Assembly: GCF_036946495.1 (NCBI RefSeq)
Contig: NZ_JAQIIX010000002.1
Span: 1,054,001 to 1,118,000, forward strand
DNA length: 64,000 nt
Source: Mycolicibacterium neoaurum
GTDB taxonomy: Bacteria > Actinomycetota > Actinomycetes > Mycobacteriales > Mycobacteriaceae
Direction of reading: 5' to 3'
This document shows positions 1-7,797 of this stretch, piece after piece; positions within the stretch are counted from its first letter, which is position 1, and each line of letters begins with the position of its first letter. A program made the position numbers and the translations under genes. The notes beneath the pieces were generated by a model, which did not search any database, was not told where the DNA came from, and saw only the letters and a list, made by a program, of their open reading frames with translations.

Positions 1-175
1 CTTCTTCGCCAATGTCTATCCGGTGCCGACGTTCCCGCTGAACATCCTGCCGTATCTGTTCCTGGCCACGATCGCGGTCGCGCTGGGCTGGTACTACCAC
101 CTGGTGCGCAACCGGCCCGAGGTGATCGCCCGGATCGGCCAGACCGAGACGGACACGCTGGAGGGCGTCGGCTGA
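1..175 (+). CDS. Putative APC-type permease, C-terminal fragment
   Basis: The window opens inside this gene. Only the last 57 codons are visible, read from base 2 to a TGA at 173-175. They encode one strongly hydrophobic segment (FLATIAVALGWYYH) followed by a polar tail of about 25 residues ending DTLEGVG. A final membrane span plus a short cytoplasmic tail fits the amino acid/polyamine/organocation permeases, but that assignment is an inference from a short piece. The gene ends 16 bases before the next start and may share a direction-only relationship with it, because the next gene has its own promoter signature. Confidence 0.5.
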   Translation, partial: FFANVYPVPTFPLNILPYLFLATIAVALGWYYHLVRNRPEVIARIGQTETDTLEGVG

Positions 176-179
176 GCAC

Positions 180-185
180 TACCCT
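180..185 (+). promoter_or_regulatory. -10 element, leaderless NmrA-like gene
   Basis: TACCCT fits TANNNT and lies exactly six bases before ATG 192. This favours ATG 192 over the upstream GTG codons at 186 and 189. Confidence 0.55.
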
Positions 186-191
186 GTGGTG

Positions 192-1043
192 ATGACCGGA
201 CATTTCGCGGTACTGGGGGCCACCGGCGCGCAGGGTGGCGCGGTGGTCAGGGCGCTAGTGGAGGCCGGGGCGACGGTGCGCGGTATCACCCGCCGCACCG
301 ATTCACGTGCGGCCCTGAGACTGGCCGAGGCCGGCGTCGAGGTGGTTGCCGCCGATCTGTCCGATGAGGCGTCCGTCGCGCAGGCCTTCTCCGGCGTGAC
401 AGGGGCGTACGCGCTGACCACCCCATTCGAGGACGGGCCCGAGGCCGAGATCAACCAGGGCCGGACCATCCTGGCGGCCGCCCTCTCGGCCGAGGTGCCG
501 CACCTGGTGTTCTCGTCGGTGGCCGACGCCGACCAGCACACCGGCATCCCGCATTTCGACAGCAAGGCCGTCGTCGAGGCCGAGCTGGCCGGGTCCGGGC
601 TGTCCTACACCATCGTCGGGCCGTCGTACTTCTACGACAACATGCTCGGCGGTCTCGACGACATCAAGGCCGGCGTGTTCGAACTACCGCTGCCTGCCGA
701 CGCGCCGCTGCAGCAATTGTCCCGGCGCGATCTGGGGCGGTTCGTCGCCGCGGTGCTCAGCGATCCCGATCCGGTGCGCGGCGCCCGCATCGACCTTGCC
801 TCCGATCAGCCATCCGGCCGGCAGATGGCGGCCGCCCTTTCCGAAACCCTGGGCCGTCCAGTCGAATTGGTGACCCGCGATCCGGCGCAGATCGCCTCGG
901 AGGACATGCGGGCCATGTTCACGTTCCTGGCTGCGGGCGGGTACACCGTGGATATTGCCGCGCTGCACGCGCAGTATCCGCAGATCAGCTGGCAGAGCTT
1001 CACCGACTGGATCGGCACCGACCTGCGGCCGCTGCTGGGCTGA
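192..1043 (+). CDS. NmrA-like NAD(P)-binding protein
   Basis: This 283-residue Rossmann protein starts with a glycine-rich dinucleotide loop (GATGAQGG, about residues 8-15) typical of the NmrA/SDR-atypical group. These proteins bind NAD(P) and act as reductases or redox sensors. I see no complete SDR catalytic YxxxK, which fits NmrA-type proteins; the YFYDNM segment in the middle is common in the family. The ATG start is chosen because a TACCCT -10 hexamer lies six bases upstream (leaderless mRNA). The substrate cannot be predicted. It is read in the same direction as dapC but separated from it by a second promoter signature. Confidence 0.8.
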   Translation: MTGHFAVLGATGAQGGAVVRALVEAGATVRGITRRTDSRAALRLAEAGVEVVAADLSDEASVAQAFSGVTGAYALTTPFEDGPEAEINQGRTILAAALSAEVPHLVFSSVADADQHTGIPHFDSKAVVEAELAGSGLSYTIVGPSYFYDNMLGGLDDIKAGVFELPLPADAPLQQLSRRDLGRFVAAVLSDPDPVRGARIDLASDQPSGRQMAAALSETLGRPVELVTRDPAQIASEDMRAMFTFLAAGGYTVDIAALHAQYPQISWQSFTDWIGTDLRPLLG

Positions 1044-1069
1044 CGGTCACGGGGCTGCCGCCGGGGAAC

Positions 1070-1075
1070 TAGTCT
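1070..1075 (+). promoter_or_regulatory. -10 element, leaderless dapC
   Basis: TAGTCT, six bases before ATG 1082. There is no purine-rich ribosome binding site in between. Confidence 0.6.
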
Positions 1076-1081
1076 TGCGAC

Positions 1082-2254
1082 ATGACCGTCTCCCGTCTAC
1101 AGCCCTACGCGGTGACGATCTTCGCGGAGATGTCGGCGTTGGCCGCCAATATCGGCGCGGTGAACCTCGGACAGGGCTTCCCGGACGAGGACGGCCCCGC
1201 AGAAATGCTGAAGGTCGCCCAGAAGGCAATCGCCAGCGGCGTCAACCAGTACCCGCCGGGGTTGGGTATTCCGGCATTGCGCAACGCGATCGCCGCACAA
1301 CGTCGGCGACGGTACGGCATCGACTACGACCCCGATACCGAGGTGCTGGTGACCGTCGGAGCCACGGAGGCGATAGCGGCCGCCCTGCTGGGCCTCGTCG
1401 AACCGGGGTCCGACGTGCTGGTCATCGAGCCGTTCTATGACTCCTACTCCCCCGTCATCGCGATGGCAGGATGCCATCGCGTCACCGTCCCGTTGGTGCC
1501 GGCCGGCCGTGGTTTCGCCCTCGACATCGAGGCGCTGCGGACCGCGGTCACCCCGCGCACGCGGGCACTACTTCTCAACTCGCCGCACAATCCGACGGGC
1601 ATGGTCCTCAGCGATGCCGAACTGTCGGCGGTCGCCACGCTGGCGACCGAACACGATCTGCTGGTGATCACCGACGAGGTGTACGAGACCTTGGTCTTCG
1701 GCGTTGAGCACCACCCGCTGGCCGGCTACCCGGGTATGCGGGAGCGCACGGTGACGATCTCGAGCGCGGCCAAGATGTTCAACGCCACCGGTTGGAAGAT
1801 CGGATGGGCATGCGCCGCGCCCGATCTGATCGCCGGAGTGCGTGCGGCGAAGCAGTACTTGACGTATGTGGGCGGCGCCCCCTTCCAACCCGCCGTGGCA
1901 TATGCACTCGATCACGAGGACGAGTGGGTGGCCGGTTTGCGCGCCGATCTGCAGGCCAAGCGCGACCGCCTCGGCGAATCGTTGGCCGAGTTGGGCTTCG
2001 AAGTCCACGACAGCGCCGGTACCTACTTCCTCTGTGCTGACCCACGGCCCCTTGGTTACACCGACAGCACGGCGTTCTGTGCCGAACTGCCCCATCGGGC
2101 CGGGGTCGCGGCCATCCCGATGTCGGCATTCACCCGCGCCGATCCGGACAACCCCGCGGATGACTGGAACCATCTGGTGCGCTTCGCCTTCTGCAAGCGA
2201 GACGACACCATGGACGAGGCGATTCGCCGGCTTCAAGTGCTGCGGGCACGCTGA
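1082..2254 (+). CDS. dapC: PLP-dependent aminotransferase, DapC type
   Basis: This 390-residue fold-type I class I/II aminotransferase has the family hallmarks. NLGQGFPDEDGP is at the N-terminus, NSPHNPTG in the middle, DEVYE follows, and the PLP-binding lysine in SSAAKMFNATGWK falls at residue 231. The sequence closely resembles what I recall of M. tuberculosis Rv0858c (DapC), which makes N-succinyl-LL-2-amino-6-ketopimelate/N-succinyl-diaminopimelate interconversion for lysine and peptidoglycan. YbdL/kynurenine-aminotransferase-like activities are alternatives, since the subfamily is broad. It is leaderless and stands alone, converging on the NCS1 transporter. Confidence 0.88.
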   Translation: MTVSRLQPYAVTIFAEMSALAANIGAVNLGQGFPDEDGPAEMLKVAQKAIASGVNQYPPGLGIPALRNAIAAQRRRRYGIDYDPDTEVLVTVGATEAIAAALLGLVEPGSDVLVIEPFYDSYSPVIAMAGCHRVTVPLVPAGRGFALDIEALRTAVTPRTRALLLNSPHNPTGMVLSDAELSAVATLATEHDLLVITDEVYETLVFGVEHHPLAGYPGMRERTVTISSAAKMFNATGWKIGWACAAPDLIAGVRAAKQYLTYVGGAPFQPAVAYALDHEDEWVAGLRADLQAKRDRLGESLAELGFEVHDSAGTYFLCADPRPLGYTDSTAFCAELPHRAGVAAIPMSAFTRADPDNPADDWNHLVRFAFCKRDDTMDEAIRRLQVLRAR

Positions 2255-2280
2255 CGGGCTTATCCGCTCGCACCGACCAC

Positions 2281-2335
2281 GAGTGAGACGTTGTTGCGGT
2301 GTCCGACAGGAAATTCACGCAACAACGTCACACTC
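2281..2335. repeat. Intergenic palindrome, copy A of a dispersed repeat
   Basis: Left arm 2281-2298 and right arm 2318-2335 are 18-base inverted repeats with one mismatch (core GACGTTGTTGCG / CGCAACAACGTC) around a 19-base loop. The element sits between the convergent dapC and NCS1 genes, where it could end transcription from both sides. A related element is at 23014-23072. Confidence 0.75.
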
Positions 2336-2350
2336 AGCGATACTCGAGGT

Positions 2351-3898
2351 TCAGGACAGCGACGCGGCAACCAGCTTGTCGCGGGTGCCCAGCAGGTAGT
2401 ACACGGCGAAGCCGACACCACAGCCGATGAACCAGCTGTACTGGGCGGCGGTGTACATGCCCGTCACGCTGCCGCCGAGCAGCACCGGGATCACCGCCAA
2501 GATCGCACCGAGCACCGTGGCGATCACCGCGATGCGGTTGTAGCCCTTGGTGTACCAGTACTTGCCGGATTCAGCCATGGTGAACAGATCGTCGACCACG
2601 ACCTTCTGCTTGCGCACCAGGTAATAGTCGGCGATCAAGACACCGAACAGCGGACCGATGAACGCGCCCAACGTCTCCAGCGTGTAATGGATGACCTCCG
2701 GGTTGGCGTACAGGTTCCACGGGGTGATCAACACCGAACCGACCGCGGCGATCATGCCGCCCGCGCGCCAGCTGATGCGCTGTGGGCTCACGTTGGAGAA
2801 GTCGAAGGCCGGTGAGATGAAGTTGGCGACGATGTTGATACCGATGGTGGCAATGGTGAACGTCAACGCGCCCAACACGATGGCGAAGGTGGAGTCGATG
2901 CGGGCCACCGTCTCCACCGGATCGGTGAGCAGCTCGCCGAACACCGGCAACGTCAGTGACGCGGTGACGACCACCAGTACCGAGAACACCAGGAAGTTCA
3001 CCGGCAGACCCAGGAAGTTGCCCCGCTTCACAGCCTCGAAGGACTTACCGTAACGGGAGAAATCTCCGAAGTTGAGCATCGGTCCGGAGAAGTAGGACAC
3101 CACCAGGGCGATGGCGCCCAACATGACCGGCACCGCCGACCAACCGGTGTGGGTGACCGCACCGAGGTTCAGGTCGATGGCTCCCCAACCGGCCTTGTAG
3201 ATCAGGTAGCCGCACAGCATGAACATCACCACATAGACCGCCGGACCGCAGAAGTCGATGAACTTGCGGATGGATTCCATGCCGCGCCAGAACACGCAGG
3301 CCTGCAGCACCCAGAGCAGCAGGAAGCTGCACCAGCCCAGCAACGAGAGCCCGGCAAAGCCATAGTCCTCGACCACCGCGTAGGGCATCAACCCGGGAAA
3401 GAGCTTGAGCAGCACGACATCCAGCGCCGCCGATGCGAGGTAGGTCTGTATGCCATACCAGGCGACCGCGATCAAGCCACGGATGATGGCCGGGATGTTG
3501 GCACCCAGCACACCGAACACGGTGCGGCAGATCACCGGATACGGCACACCGGTGGCCTGGCTGGGTTTGGCCACCAGATTGCAGAAGAAGTAGACGATGG
3601 TGATGCCGACCAGCAGCGCCACCAACACCTGCCAACTGGCCAGGCCGAGGGCGAACAGACTGCCCGCGGTGACATAACCGCCGACGCTGTGCACATCCGA
3701 CATCCAGAACGCGAAGATGTTGTAAGAGGTCCAGGACTGCTTGCCCAGGGGCGCGAGGTCCTCATTGGTCAGCCGCGGGTCATAACCGGGCTTGATGACG
3801 CCGCCACCGACGGGGTGTCCGGCGGCTTCGACGATGTCACCGGCGCCGACGGCGGCTCCCGGTGGCGCGCTATTGGGTGGGACAACGGTTTCGGTCAT
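2351..3898 (-). CDS. NCS1-family nucleobase/allantoin:cation symporter
   Basis: This 515-residue polytopic membrane protein has about twelve hydrophobic spans. It shows NCS1 landmarks: an N-terminal NEDLAPLGKQSWTSYNIFAFW region, GVPYPVICR in the early helices, and FGDFSRYGKS near the middle. NCS1 proteins bring cytosine, uracil, purines, allantoin, hydantoins or thiamine across the inner membrane with H+ or Na+. The substrate is not evident. A GntR/FCD regulator lies 79 bases upstream on the same strand and is its likely controller. The ATG start is supported by an N-terminal length normal for the family. Confidence 0.87.
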   Translation of the reverse strand: MTETVVPPNSAPPGAAVGAGDIVEAAGHPVGGGVIKPGYDPRLTNEDLAPLGKQSWTSYNIFAFWMSDVHSVGGYVTAGSLFALGLASWQVLVALLVGITIVYFFCNLVAKPSQATGVPYPVICRTVFGVLGANIPAIIRGLIAVAWYGIQTYLASAALDVVLLKLFPGLMPYAVVEDYGFAGLSLLGWCSFLLLWVLQACVFWRGMESIRKFIDFCGPAVYVVMFMLCGYLIYKAGWGAIDLNLGAVTHTGWSAVPVMLGAIALVVSYFSGPMLNFGDFSRYGKSFEAVKRGNFLGLPVNFLVFSVLVVVTASLTLPVFGELLTDPVETVARIDSTFAIVLGALTFTIATIGINIVANFISPAFDFSNVSPQRISWRAGGMIAAVGSVLITPWNLYANPEVIHYTLETLGAFIGPLFGVLIADYYLVRKQKVVVDDLFTMAESGKYWYTKGYNRIAVIATVLGAILAVIPVLLGGSVTGMYTAAQYSWFIGCGVGFAVYYLLGTRDKLVAASLS

Positions 3899-3977
3899 GG
3901 TTGCCGACTATGCGACCGGTTTGTTTCCCCGCCGTTTCACCGGACTTATCTTCTCGGTTGCGGCAGAAATATATTCC

Positions 3978-4679
3978 TCAGGCCAACAGGCCGGTATCGC
4001 GTGGCAGTGTCGCGATGACCGCATTGAGCCGCCCGGCATGGTGTTCGGCGACCGCAAGCAGGGCGGCCACGTCGCCGGCGAGGAACGCCTCCAGCATGGC
4101 GCGATGGTCGGCGTGCAGTTCGGCCCGATGGGAAGGACTGACATGGACCATCGACTGGACCGGCTCGGTGACATTCCACGCCGCCTCCAACATGTGGAGC
4201 AGGCGATGCATGCGCGACGGAGCGGTCAGCGCGGCGTGAAACTGGCGGCTACCCCGGTGATATGCCGCGGCGTCACCATCTCTGACGGCCTGCTCGAGGC
4301 GTTGATTGGCCAGCACCGCGGTGGCTCGGTCGGCATCGGTGGCGTTGTACACCGCGGCGGTCAACGACGCCGACTCCAGAGTCTCTCGCACGATGTACAT
4401 CTCGCGGAGCTCCTGAGCGGTGAGCAGGGCGATGGTGTATGCCCCGTTGCGGCGGTGCGTCACCAGCCCCTCGGCCACCAGGGTCTTGAGCGCTTCGCGG
4501 ATGGGGATCGGGCTCACCCCGAACAGATCGGCCACCTCGGCCGGCGGAATGGGGGTTCCCGGTGGCACGCCACCATCGAGGATGGCGCGGCGCAATTCGA
4601 CGAGGATCTCGTGCTGCGATGTCCTGGTCCGGTCGGCGACCAGGTGGTCGAGCAGCGCCGAACGCCGTACCGACATCAT
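3978..4679 (-). CDS. GntR family regulator with FCD ligand domain
   Basis: This 233-residue protein has an N-terminal winged helix-turn-helix (about residues 18-85, with GTPIPPAEVADLFGVSPIPIREALKTL). A helical FCD domain follows, in which metal-binding-type Asp/His residues recur. FadR-subfamily regulators bind small carboxylates or related metabolites. Its position directly upstream of the NCS1 transporter, and downstream of an LLM oxidoreductase, suggests control of uptake or use of a heterocyclic nitrogen compound; that is inference. The first of two adjacent ATGs is chosen because TACCGT lies six bases upstream. Confidence 0.88.
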   Translation of the reverse strand: MMSVRRSALLDHLVADRTRTSQHEILVELRRAILDGGVPPGTPIPPAEVADLFGVSPIPIREALKTLVAEGLVTHRRNGAYTIALLTAQELREMYIVRETLESASLTAAVYNATDADRATAVLANQRLEQAVRDGDAAAYHRGSRQFHAALTAPSRMHRLLHMLEAAWNVTEPVQSMVHVSPSHRAELHADHRAMLEAFLAGDVAALLAVAEHHAGRLNAVIATLPRDTGLLA

Positions 4680-4685
4680 CGGTTC

Positions 4686-4691
4686 ACGGTA
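4686..4691 (-). promoter_or_regulatory. -10 element, leaderless GntR gene
   Basis: TACCGT on the minus strand, six bases before the ATG at 4679. Confidence 0.55.
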
Positions 4692-4728
4692 GGCCGCGGA
4701 TGTTGCCGCGATGTTGCCCAGATCGCGC

Positions 4729-5643
4729 CTACAGCGAAGAAGTCACTTCCCAGAGCCGTTCCAGCGACGGCAGCGAATGATCCAGGGGGCTCAGCGCCAC
4801 ATCGGTGGCTCCCGCGTCCACGTAACGCCGCAACTGGGCGCGCACAGTCGCGGCGTCACCGACGGCGGCAAGGTCGGCGATCGAGTCGAGCTGTTCGCGC
4901 TCGATCACCCTCTGATAGGAGGGAATGGTCGCGTAGAAGGCCAAGGTGTCGGCGGCGAGCGCGCGGCCGGCGTCGACATCATCGGTGACCAGTGCGGGCA
5001 CCATCGCAATGATCTTGGGGGCAGGCCTGCCCGCGGCGGCGGCAGCCGCGGTGATCTCCGGAACGATGAACTCCCCGACCGTGCGCGGACCGGCCAGATA
5101 CGGCAGCGTGCCATCGGCCAATTCACCGGTGACCCGCAAGGCCTTTGGGCCCATCGCCGCCACATAGACCGGGACCGGGGTCCCGCCGGCCACCGATACC
5201 GGCCACTCGGGGCCGGCGGTGAACTCCGCACCGTGGAAGTCGACCGCACCGTCGTCGAACACCGCGCGCAACACCTGCAGATGCTCGCGCAGCCGTGCCA
5301 CCGGGTTCGGCCACGATCGACCGAAGGCATCCTGCTCGGGCTTGTGTGCGCCCAGCCCGATCCCGAGGCTGAAGTTGCCGTGGGCGGCGGCCTGCGCGGT
5401 CTGGGCCTGCGCGGCGACGATCAATGGGTGCCGTGGATTCAGCGGGACGACGGAGGTCCCGACACCAAGCCTGGGCACTGCGGCGCCGATCAGGCCGGCC
5501 AACCCGATGGCGTCGTGATCGAACTGCTGGGCCAGCCAGATCTGGCGGACCCCGGCGTCGTAGGCGCTGCGGGCCTGGGCGATGGCGTCGTCGACATGGT
5601 TGGCCGACTGTCGGTTGGGAACGAGAACTATTCCGGTGGGCAT
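4729..5643 (-). CDS. LLM-class (F420/FMN-dependent) oxidoreductase
   Basis: This 304-residue luciferase-like TIM-barrel protein matches the mycobacterial 'F420-dependent LLM class oxidoreductase' type. It shows IWLAQQFDHDAIGLAG near residue 35, the RLGVGTSVVPLNPRHPL strand and LGIGLGAHKPEQDAFGRSW in the middle. Such enzymes use reduced F420 (or FMN) to reduce or oxidise diverse substrates, and mycobacteria have dozens of paralogues, so the substrate is unknown. It lies 49 bases upstream of the GntR gene on the same strand, which suggests a shared functional context. No clear leaderless hexamer or ribosome binding site decides the start. Confidence 0.83.
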   Translation of the reverse strand: MPTGIVLVPNRQSANHVDDAIAQARSAYDAGVRQIWLAQQFDHDAIGLAGLIGAAVPRLGVGTSVVPLNPRHPLIVAAQAQTAQAAAHGNFSLGIGLGAHKPEQDAFGRSWPNPVARLREHLQVLRAVFDDGAVDFHGAEFTAGPEWPVSVAGGTPVPVYVAAMGPKALRVTGELADGTLPYLAGPRTVGEFIVPEITAAAAAAGRPAPKIIAMVPALVTDDVDAGRALAADTLAFYATIPSYQRVIEREQLDSIADLAAVGDAATVRAQLRRYVDAGATDVALSPLDHSLPSLERLWEVTSSL

Positions 5644-5715
5644 GTACCGGTCAGCGACCGGGCGGTGGTCAGAATTCCTTTTGCCGCACGCTGATTCTGA
5701 TCTTCGGTGTTCCGA

Positions 5716-6153
5716 TCAGCCGTAGAACCGGCTGACCCGCGCGCGCAGCCGGTCGACGGCCGCGTCGAGGACCAGCTTCTTCGCGCGCCGGATCAGGAAC
5801 TCCGGGATGGGTGCGGCCAGATCGATGATCAGGTCGAAACGGACGCGGGTGCGATCGCCCTCGCGGATCAGCTTGTACTCACCGTGTTGACCGCGCTGCT
5901 GAAAGGTGTCCTGGGCGTCCCACACCATCCAGTCGTCACCCCAGTGATACTCCAGCATCTCCTTATCGGTGATACCCATGATCTTCACGGTGGCCTTGAC
6001 GTGATGGGGTCGGCCATCGGGGTGACGATCCACCACCTCGGTAGCCCTGTGCAGGGTTGACCACGTCGGCACCTCGTCGATGTCGGCGAGCGCATCCAGG
6101 ATCGCCTCCGGCGAGGCGTCGAAGAGAAGTTCCCTCGACGCTCTGACAGCCAT
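5716..6153 (-). CDS. SRPBCC (START/Bet v1-like) family protein
   Basis: This 145-residue helix-grip protein begins with the strand pattern ASRELLFDASPEAILDALAD. It continues with the WSTLHRATEVVDRHPDGRPHHV segment typical of mycobacterial polyketide-cyclase/SRPBCC proteins. These bind hydrophobic ligands in an internal cavity. It is about 40% similar by eye to the SRPBCC protein at 7319-7759, on the other side of far, so the two are probably paralogues serving the same lipid-related pathway. In M. tuberculosis I recall the same arrangement around far (Rv0854, Rv0856/7). It is leaderless. Confidence 0.85.
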   Translation of the reverse strand: MAVRASRELLFDASPEAILDALADIDEVPTWSTLHRATEVVDRHPDGRPHHVKATVKIMGITDKEMLEYHWGDDWMVWDAQDTFQQRGQHGEYKLIREGDRTRVRFDLIIDLAAPIPEFLIRRAKKLVLDAAVDRLRARVSRFYG

Positions 6154-6159
6154 CAGGCA

Positions 6160-6165
6160 AATATA
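6160..6165 (-). promoter_or_regulatory. -10 element, leaderless SRPBCC gene
   Basis: TATATT on the minus strand, six bases before the ATG at 6153. This is the most AT-rich hexamer among the leaderless promoters here. Confidence 0.65.
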
Positions 6166-6242
6166 AGACCGTCCTTATTTTGCCGCAAGGATTTTGTCGA
6201 ACTGCTTTTAACTATTTGACGTTACGGTCGGCAGCAAATCCG

Positions 6243-7322
6243 TCACCACCCGAGCTCGGCCAGCTCGGTGGTGTGCTGCGGCGGCACACCGACCTGTCCG
6301 CTCGGCGTGCGGGAGAACCGCGGCGCCGGCGCGGCCTGCCGCACACCCGCTACGTCGACCAGGGTCCCGCGTGCACGCAGGTGTGCACTGTCGGCGGCCT
6401 CGGCCCAGTTCAGCACCGGCGTGACGCAGGCGTCGGTGCCCGCGAACACCGCGACCCACTCGTCGCGCGTGCGCTCGGAGAAGCGCGCCTCGAACACAGT
6501 GCGCAACTGCGGCCAGCGGTCCCGTTCGAACTGCCCGGGCACCTCGTCGGCGCGCAGGTCCAGGCCGGCGAGCAACGCGGCGAAGAACTGCGGCTCGATC
6601 GCCCCGACCGCCAGATGTCCACCGTCGGCCGTCTCATACGTCCGATAGAACGGGGCGCCGCCGTCGAGCAGGAACGACTCTCGTTGATCGGCAAGCGATC
6701 CCGTCGACCTCATGGTCCACATCATCTGGGCCAACATGCTGACCCCGTCGACCATCGCCGCATCGATCACCTGGCCCACACCGGAACTCTCACGCTCGTA
6801 GAGCGCGGCAAGGATCCCGACCAGCACCAGCATGGACCCGCCGCCGAAATCGGCGACCAGATTCAGCGGCGCGACCGGTGGGCGATCCCGATATCCGATG
6901 GCGCTCAGCACCCCGGTCTGAGACAGGTAGTTGATGTCGTGACCGGCGGTCTGCGCCAAGGGCCCGTCCTGCCCCCACCCGGTGATGCGCGCATAGATAA
7001 GCCGCGGATTCACCGCGGTGCACTCGTCGGGTCCGATGCCGAGCCGCTCGCATGTCCCGGGGCGGAAACAATCCAGCAGCACATCGGCTTTCGCGACGAG
7101 ATCGAGTAACACCTGCGGTGCGCGCTTCACATCGAGGTCGACGACGCGCTTGCCGCGGTGCAGCAGGTCGACATTCTCGGCCGGCATCTGCAATGAACCG
7201 GGTCGACGGACTCGCACCACATCGGCGCCGAGATCGGACAACATCATCGCCGCGTGCGGCCCGGGCCCGATCCCGCCGAGTTCGACGATCCGGACACCGG
7301 CGAGCGGACCTGCGGGAGTCAC
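6243..7322 (-). CDS. far: Fatty-acid-CoA racemase (CaiB/BaiF, Mcr-like)
   Basis: This 359-residue class III CoA-transferase-fold protein belongs to the alpha-methylacyl-CoA racemase branch. It has LGGIGPGPHAAMMLSDLGAD at the N-terminus, the conserved AGHDINYL (His/Asp pair), PLNLVADFGGGSM and the GAIEPQFFAALL segment with the catalytic Glu. The sequence closely resembles M. tuberculosis Far (Rv0855). It would epimerise alpha-methyl branched acyl-CoAs so they can enter beta-oxidation. The GTG start at 7322 overlaps the stop of the upstream SRPBCC gene as GTGA, so the two are translationally coupled. The open frame continues upstream to 7670 only as a shadow. Confidence 0.9.
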   Translation of the reverse strand: MTPAGPLAGVRIVELGGIGPGPHAAMMLSDLGADVVRVRRPGSLQMPAENVDLLHRGKRVVDLDVKRAPQVLLDLVAKADVLLDCFRPGTCERLGIGPDECTAVNPRLIYARITGWGQDGPLAQTAGHDINYLSQTGVLSAIGYRDRPPVAPLNLVADFGGGSMLVLVGILAALYERESSGVGQVIDAAMVDGVSMLAQMMWTMRSTGSLADQRESFLLDGGAPFYRTYETADGGHLAVGAIEPQFFAALLAGLDLRADEVPGQFERDRWPQLRTVFEARFSERTRDEWVAVFAGTDACVTPVLNWAEAADSAHLRARGTLVDVAGVRQAAPAPRFSRTPSGQVGVPPQHTTELAELGW

Positions 7323-7759
7323 CCCTTCTTGACCTTGAGCACCTGCTTGCGCAGCCCATCGGTGGCCACGTCGATGGCGCCGGACATGACCTTCTTGAGC
7401 AGGAATCCGGGCAACGGGATCGCCAGGTCGATCGTCATGTCGAAGCGGACGCGGGTCTTGTCCCCCTCTGGCGTCAAGGTGTAGCTGCACTCCTGGGACT
7501 TCAACTGGCTGGACTTGACCAACACCCAGCTGACCTTGTCGTCCTCCCACGTGTAATCGATCGTCAACTGATCGCTGATACCGACGGTCTTGATGGTCTG
7601 GACGACCCGGTGCGGGCGGCCCTCCGAGTCCCGGTCGACCACCTCGGCCTTCTGGTATTGGGGGGACCACGACGGGGTGGATTCGACATCGGCGACGACG
7701 GCGAGGATCTCCTCCGGGGCCGCCTCGATGACCACTTCACGGGAAACGCTGGTTGCCAT
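7319..7759 (-). CDS. SRPBCC family protein upstream of far
   Basis: This 146-residue START/Bet v1-like protein (SVSREVVIEAAPEEILAVVAD, then WSPQYQKAEVVDRDSEGRPH) is a paralogue of the 5716-6153 protein. It overlaps far by four bases (GTGA), arguing that its ligand is related to a branched acyl-CoA or lipid handled by that racemase. The ATG at 7759 is preferred over an earlier in-frame codon at 7798, because TACTGT lies six bases before it and the conserved family start matches. The earlier start would also abut the mceF stop. Confidence 0.87.
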   Translation of the reverse strand: MATSVSREVVIEAAPEEILAVVADVESTPSWSPQYQKAEVVDRDSEGRPHRVVQTIKTVGISDQLTIDYTWEDDKVSWVLVKSSQLKSQECSYTLTPEGDKTRVRFDMTIDLAIPLPGFLLKKVMSGAIDVATDGLRKQVLKVKKG

Positions 7760-7765
7760 GGGCTG

Positions 7766-7771
7766 ACAGTA
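7766..7771 (-). promoter_or_regulatory. -10 element, leaderless SRPBCC-far operon
   Basis: TACTGT, six bases before the ATG at 7759. It lies between mceF and the SRPBCC gene, so the far operon has a promoter of its own even though it follows the mce operon closely. Confidence 0.6.
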
Positions 7772-7797
7772 GCGATCCGGGGACCACCCCGGGTGCA

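Noticed and set aside
7323..7670. N-terminal extension of far
   Set aside because: The extension is a shadow of the SRPBCC gene; the GTGA overlap and the conserved VTPAGPLAGVRIVE start fix the start at 7322.
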